Below, piece by piece: positions 59,101 to 64,000 of a DNA stretch of 64,000 nucleotides (its first letter is position 1; every line of letters begins with the position of its first letter). A program made the translations under genes and the position numbers. The DNA comes from Epinephelus fuscoguttatus. Its lineage: Eukaryota; Chordata; Actinopteri; Perciformes; Serranidae. The notes under the pieces are model-generated. The model saw only the letters and a program-made list of their open reading frames with translations, was not told the origin of the DNA and did no database searches. The stretch lies in NCBI RefSeq assembly GCF_011397635.1, contig NC_064759.1:19740428-19804427 (forward strand), read 5' to 3'.

Positions 59101-60865
59101 CATCAGTCCATCTCTAAACATGCAGTAACTCTTCTCTGAATGTACACAGAAGCTGTAGATGTCAAGTGTCTGGTCTGATGGCGCTGACTCTGAAAACATC
59201 GTCTTTACACCACAGACAGAATATACATCATGAACAAAAATGTCCGTTTGACATGTCTGACACCTGCTCAGCCGAGAGACAGCATGAGTCAATAGCTCTG
59301 AACAGGGAGAGCCATGTCAAATAAAAGACAGAAACGAACTCCTTCCATTGCCCGAGGAGACACCATCAAAATTCTGTTCCTGTTTAACAGTTGCCGTGAA
59401 AATCCTGTAAACGTTAGATTACAAGCATGTTTTCTGGGATGGTGTAAATGGGGATCTTTGGAATTGTTTTACATTAACATGGACAAATAAATGGTTTCTA
59501 TAAAGCTAGATAAACATCTAAAAAATATAATATACACAGTATTTATGAACAGGCAAGCAATCTACTCCATAATCAGTCTCCAGGTTGCAGGTACAGGCTA
59601 CCACAAGAGCAAAGCTGGTGTTGTGACGCCACATGTTTTCCCTGCGAATGTGTTGAAAGGTATATTTATTGAACTAAGGCTAAAAGAGTTGTTTCAGATG
59701 GTTCCGATTCATCAGCCAGATTGGACATCTGTTTCTGGCTCAACCAAGAAAAAGGACTTAACCTACAAAAATGTGTTTATTTTGGAGTGTGTTTTCAAAA
59801 GCCTTTCCAATCCTAACAAGTTGTCAAGTGTATGCAACAGGCAGGTAAAAGGCACAGTGCTGTCTTCAGACCTGCTCATAGACGCGATCGCCATCTCAAG
59901 CACAGAATAAGAAACACGTTTAAAAGACATTTTATTGCAAATTAGAGGTCCTGAAATGCATAGCCTCACCACAGAAAGAAAACATTTCACCACTGAGTGA
60001 CAGTGCACTTACGGCATTATGTTAATGTATAGAAGAACAACATAGGGCGGTTGGATATAATTTCATGGCATATAAAGAATGTTGTGCTTCAGGCATTTGT
60101 ACTATTTGGTATAAACTATTTAACTGTGTAATTTTGAGGAACATTTTTTTTTAAAGTTCTGCTCAACAAAGCAGGACTCTGAAATGCTACTGATCGCAAA
60201 TGCACTCCAAAGAAATCTAAAACCAGAAAATGCTGGAATGTCACATGCTTTTCATTTTACATGTTTCGGCACACAACTCAACACATTATCAGTGATGATC
60301 AGTGAGCACAGAGAACGAAGTAATATACAGGAAGGGTAAAATGACCCCACAATAAAGGAGCAATTTAACCCAAATTTAGGTTTCAATCCCGTATCTGAGA
60401 AAAGAATTAGTGTGAGTCACAGCTTCCCTCAACAGAGCGCTTTGCTTCATGAGCAGGGCCGTTTCCACATCCCCATTATTCATTCCTTATCACTACATTA
60501 TCAACAAAGCGTGAATATGGGAAGTGTTTCCTATGATTAACAGCTGAGTTTTGAAATGAAGAAATATTAGACTGTTTCCTTCAGTCCAAAAACCTGTTTC
60601 AGAGGATGTGGAGGCTGGACGCACCGCACAACATTACATTTTTACATGTAGATGCTTTTTACGAGATGGAGATTTCTATGAAAAAATACAAATACAAATT
60701 AGAGTCAGTCAAATTAAACTGCATTAAGTTGATATTTTTAATCATTGTGTAATTGGCAGCCACATCTGTAGGTCATACTGAAACAAGACTAAAGCTTTGA
60801 CCACAGACTTCTATCTGGACAGTAGACGTGTACACGATACAAACCACAGTTAAAAGTCTGCGCAA
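56181..60865. other. Intergenic, no gene recognised (~4.7 kb)
   Basis: Includes an open frame of 139 codons at 59491-59910 on the plus strand without recognisable similarity, and short CA/AC runs (about 57370-57385). Confidence 0.4.
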
Positions 60866-61290
60866 CACATTCTCACTCTGACCTCGTCACATGTCAACGT
60901 TTGGTCATGGACTTTCCTCATCCAGATATGATGTGCAAGGTACCCTGGTTGTTGACGTTCTGGGATGCCATGTCAAGTTCTTTCCAAATAGTACACTTGT
61001 GTAGTCTCTTCCAAAGTAAATGCACAATGTCACTATGTTTTTTTGCCTTCAACAACTAATGTAAGTGGCTACATTTTACCAACACACATGTTTGGGTTTA
61101 AGAAAAAAGAACAGGGTTTGGCGTTACAAACCTCTTTTTGTCCTGCTGCGTTTCCCCTGACACCTCCGGATGCCGTAAATCTATAACAGTGACTAGTGGT
61201 CATGCTGACGTGAAAGGACAGCTTTTTTCGTCTGTATCTGATGCTGGAAGTCACTGCCCAAGTGCTCGATTTTAACGACTTTGGAGGTCT
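60866..61290 (+). repeat. Dispersed repeat, copy 2 (pair with 49.06-49.60 kb)
   Basis: Direct-orientation second copy of the family at 49060; shares the blocks listed there with small deletions. Confidence 0.75.
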
Positions 61291-61401
61291 GCGTACACGT
61301 TCCAAACATGCACACTAGAGAACAAAATGTCAACCTCAAAACAGCAAGAAAAAGAGCTCCTTTGTTTTTTTGTGTTTGACTGAACAACAAGAGAAAAATC
61401 T

Positions 61402-61865
61402 TTAACCTCCTGAGACCCGGACTTCTGTTTGGTATGCTTTTTTGATTTCTTCTAGCTATTTGAGATCAGTAGGGCCCCTTAAGTATAAAAAACTGAACAT
61501 TATCAACAATAATTAAGTCCCAATGTCCTCAAATGAGATGATAATAAAGTCCTAACGTCTTCAAACGAGTACTTCCTAATTAACAGCATCTTAGTTACTA
61601 AAAAGTTTCAACTATAACATGTGATCAGGTTTTGGACTTTGTCCACTTTTGTGTCGGGATCGGCTGCAGACTGACTTGGCAGAGATGGCTGCCATCTTGT
61701 TTTTACATGGATTAGTGCATTGCGCTCTTACCACCACTAGATGACGGAAAAAAAAGTGTCCAGAAATGAGGTCAACAGGTCTAGGTTAAGTAGAATGATG
61801 TATAAGGTCAAGTAAACCCAAAATGTGATGTGCTCATATGAAGACACAGGGTCTCAGGAGGTTAA
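61402..61865. mobile_element. piggyBac-like MITE, 456 bp, intact TTAA duplication
   Basis: Element 61406-61861 with perfect 13-bp inverted ends CCTCCTGAGACCC, flanked by TTAA on both sides (61402-61405, 61862-61865). TTAA plus CC-starting ends is the piggyBac pattern. No transposase. Confidence 0.85.
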
Positions 61866-62109
61866 AAAAGAAAAAAAGAGAATAAGTACATATATAGAGG
61901 ATGCAAAACAAGCATCCAGTTTACCTTTCTTGTGCACACACAGCTTGTGAGCTTGGAGTGCGTACTGACTTCGCTGACCAATGCAGCCATGGGCAGATGA
62001 TGAAATTTACGCCACGTGGATGCTCACAGCAACCATGAATTGGCCTTGAATCTACAGCCACGCTACCAGACTGTTCAGTACTTCATCCAGTGACGTGAAA
62101 GTTCAACCA

Positions 62110-62378
62110 TGTCTCCTAGAAATTACAAATATACATCACTAAACTTGTTTCTTAATAACGTTGCTGGGTCAACGTAATGGCTGCCTGGATTATGTTCTTT
62201 CTAGTAACATGACACTACATTCATGTACTGCGTAGGCTTCAGAATGAGATGGTTGGGGAGGATGTCAGGCTTAGAAAGTGCAGGACCTTGACACCAGAAC
62301 ATTGGATTTGTTATTTGCCCAGCACAACATATTTGCTGTTTCAGATTATTTGTATATCAACATAATTTCTAGGAGACA
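62110..62378. mobile_element. Short MITE, 269 bp
   Basis: Perfect 16-bp inverted ends TGTCTCCTAGAAATTA / TAATTTCTAGGAGACA. The interior has the AACGTTGCTGGGTCAACGTA motif. The target duplication is not clear. Confidence 0.7.
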
Positions 62379-62399
62379 GGGCTGGGATGTTTGTACCAA

Positions 62400-62745
62400 A
62401 TTACATGACAATCCATTCAATAGTTGTTAAGCTATTTCCCCAGTATTGTCAACATAGTGGCACAAGAGGAAACATCAGGGGAGGGGATACCCAAAGTCTG
62501 AGGATTTCATCATCTGGAAAACATACATAGTGTTGGTGCAATCCATCTCATACTGTAGATGTTGAGATATACACTGGAAGGGAAAACTCTGCCCTGCTGG
62601 TGGAGCTGGAAGAAATGTCAGGAAATCACCAAAGTCATTAGGATTGATCTTCTATCCTCCTCTTTGGCAATTCCTCCAATATTTGTTATGACATTTCAGT
62701 CTGGACTAAATTGGTAGACCAATCAACTAACAGACTGACATCCTG
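62400..62745. repeat. Dispersed repeat, copy 2 of the 40.8-41.2 kb family
   Basis: TGACAATCCATTCAATAGTT, TGTCAGGAAATCACCAAAG, TCATTAGGATTGATCTTCT and ATTTCAGTCTGGACTAAATTGG match the family; ends are not defined. Confidence 0.55.
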
Positions 62746-64000
62746 AGAGAGAGCATACACTACACCCTACGCTAAAAGTTTAAACAGTTATATCACCACA
62801 TTTATCTGTACACTTCAAAAACAAAGTTAACATTATATCGGACCAAAATGTTCTTTCTGATAATTATTTAATACCAGATGATGATGAACATATTTGGCTC
62901 CGGCCAAAACTAACCAGTAACTAATCGTCTCCTGTCATCTTCAATAAACAGCTTAAAAGATGATATTACCCATTATTTTAAATGTTATGGTTATCTCTGT
63001 GAGTCATATTTGCTGTTTTTAATGCAAGGCCTTTGAGATTTCATTAGTCAGACTTTGTTACAGTTTCCCTTTTGAGTCCAAAGAAACATCTGAAATTAAA
63101 AAAAACAACAACACTATCTTAGAGTTAGCCATTCACATCGAGACACTGTTGTAAATCGTGGAAGTCAAAACTGGCATCCATCCGTGGCACTGATGAAAAC
63201 TCAAGGTTGGAATATTTCTCGTTCAAAGATAACTTAAATAAAGTAACCCAAGCTTCCACTTCAGTGGGGAATACCAACAGCGTCCACTGCCAAGGCTTAA
63301 ATGAGCTCAAGGCCGCTGACACAAGTGATTTTCTATTATGATGCTGCTCCCTCTCCAGTGCCTTATTTTGTGGGGGATTAAACAAATTGTGGGAGAATTC
63401 CCAGTATGTCTACCAACAGGGTCATTCTGGATATGGAGGGCATATGAGGATACAGCAGAGTGAATGGCAGGTACATAATCCCACTGAGTAAGTCAGTGGT
63501 AGCTGTCCGAGCACACGTATTCTCAAGCTATTGAAAATATGTATCTAAATGCTCCCTGCATGTTCTCACAGCGGGTGATATTGGATGTGTTTGATCCCAA
63601 TAAAAATATTGACAACATGTGACAAGTGGAAGCCTTTAAAAAGCTGCAGATGGCATGTGTTCCATCTGGATGCTCTCCTATAAAAGTTATTGAGTGTCGA
63701 TGCTTTTTACAATTTGATGATGGGCGCAAAATGTGTAAGACATGCACCACAGCTGAGTTCGAACAGATGCATGCTGCTATGATTTATCTTGTGGGCAATA
63801 AACGCCAGTAATAGCTGTGAAATAGCACAATTAATTTTCACTTGCAACAAAAGTGTCATATAAAACCTGAGCATGTCCAGACTGCAGTTAGTTAACACCT
63901 ACCAAATGCACTGAAAAGGTGAAAATGTCTGCACTGCAGCTGGTGCATCAGGTATTTTTGGTATGATCTGAAGCAGGGGCAGATTATCAGACAATGGGCC
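62746..64000. other. Intergenic; possible transposon end at the window edge
   Basis: No gene recognised. The final bases (CAGGGGCAGATTATCAG, from about 63974) resemble a hAT-type terminus cut by the window edge; a related phrase GGCCAGATTAAGTGCCAGAG occurs near 1349. Confidence 0.3.

Noticed and set aside
59491..59910. 139-codon open frame on the plus strand
   Set aside because: Longest frame in its region, but no similarity I know and no neighbouring exons; expected by chance in AT-moderate DNA of this length.
63626..63811. Cysteine-containing 61-codon frame (CVPSGC, CRCF, CKTC)
   Set aside because: Spacing fits no zinc finger or furin-like repeat that I know; single short frame with no partner exon.

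Overview
The window is teleost nuclear DNA. Genes have many small exons with GT/AG introns, the predicted proteins resemble vertebrate orthologues, and intergenic and intronic DNA is filled with DNA transposons, tRNA-derived SINEs and LINE fragments of the kind common in ray-finned (probably percomorph) fish. The species cannot be fixed from the sequence.

Genes lie only in the left 36 kb: (i) the first four coding exons of a MAP3K6/ASK2-like kinase on the minus strand (389-4194), continuing off the left edge; (ii) snip1 on the minus strand, four coding exons (5389-8926), an FHA-domain nuclear protein of 362 residues; (iii) dnali1 on the plus strand, six coding exons (9535-14093), an inner-arm axonemal dynein light chain of 255 residues; (iv) gnl2 on the minus strand, 16 coding exons (14525-36331), a circularly permuted nucleolar GTPase of 733 residues. 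I rebuilt the reading frame of snip1, dnali1 and gnl2 across every intron and all phases agree. The order snip1-dnali1-gnl2 matches human 1p34. snip1 and dnali1 are divergent and share a ~600 bp promoter region containing a perfect RFX X-box; dnali1 and gnl2 are convergent.

The introns of gnl2 and map3k6 carry most of the accessory structure: at least four hAT-type elements in gnl2 introns with 8-bp target duplications (some nested, one with an internal 118-bp tandem repeat); a TTAA-target element with ~370-bp inverted ends that stops 10 nt from a map3k6 splice donor; two PIF/Harbinger-like elements of one family; and, most striking, a ~1.36 kb inverted repeat in gnl2 intron 11. Its two ~545-bp arms each carry a decayed copy of a gene for a P2X7-C-terminal-like (cysteine/ballast domain) protein, head to head around a TCTCGCGAGA promoter-type motif.

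From about 36.5 kb to the right end (27.5 kb) I recognise no coding exon. This stretch holds repeats (a piggyBac-like TTAA element, a LINE 3' end, two copies each of several dispersed families, an AAAAT-type simple repeat, a TTAGGG-like patch) and long unique AT-rich DNA. In human the next gene beyond gnl2 is RSPO1; I looked for its cysteine-rich exons and did not see them.
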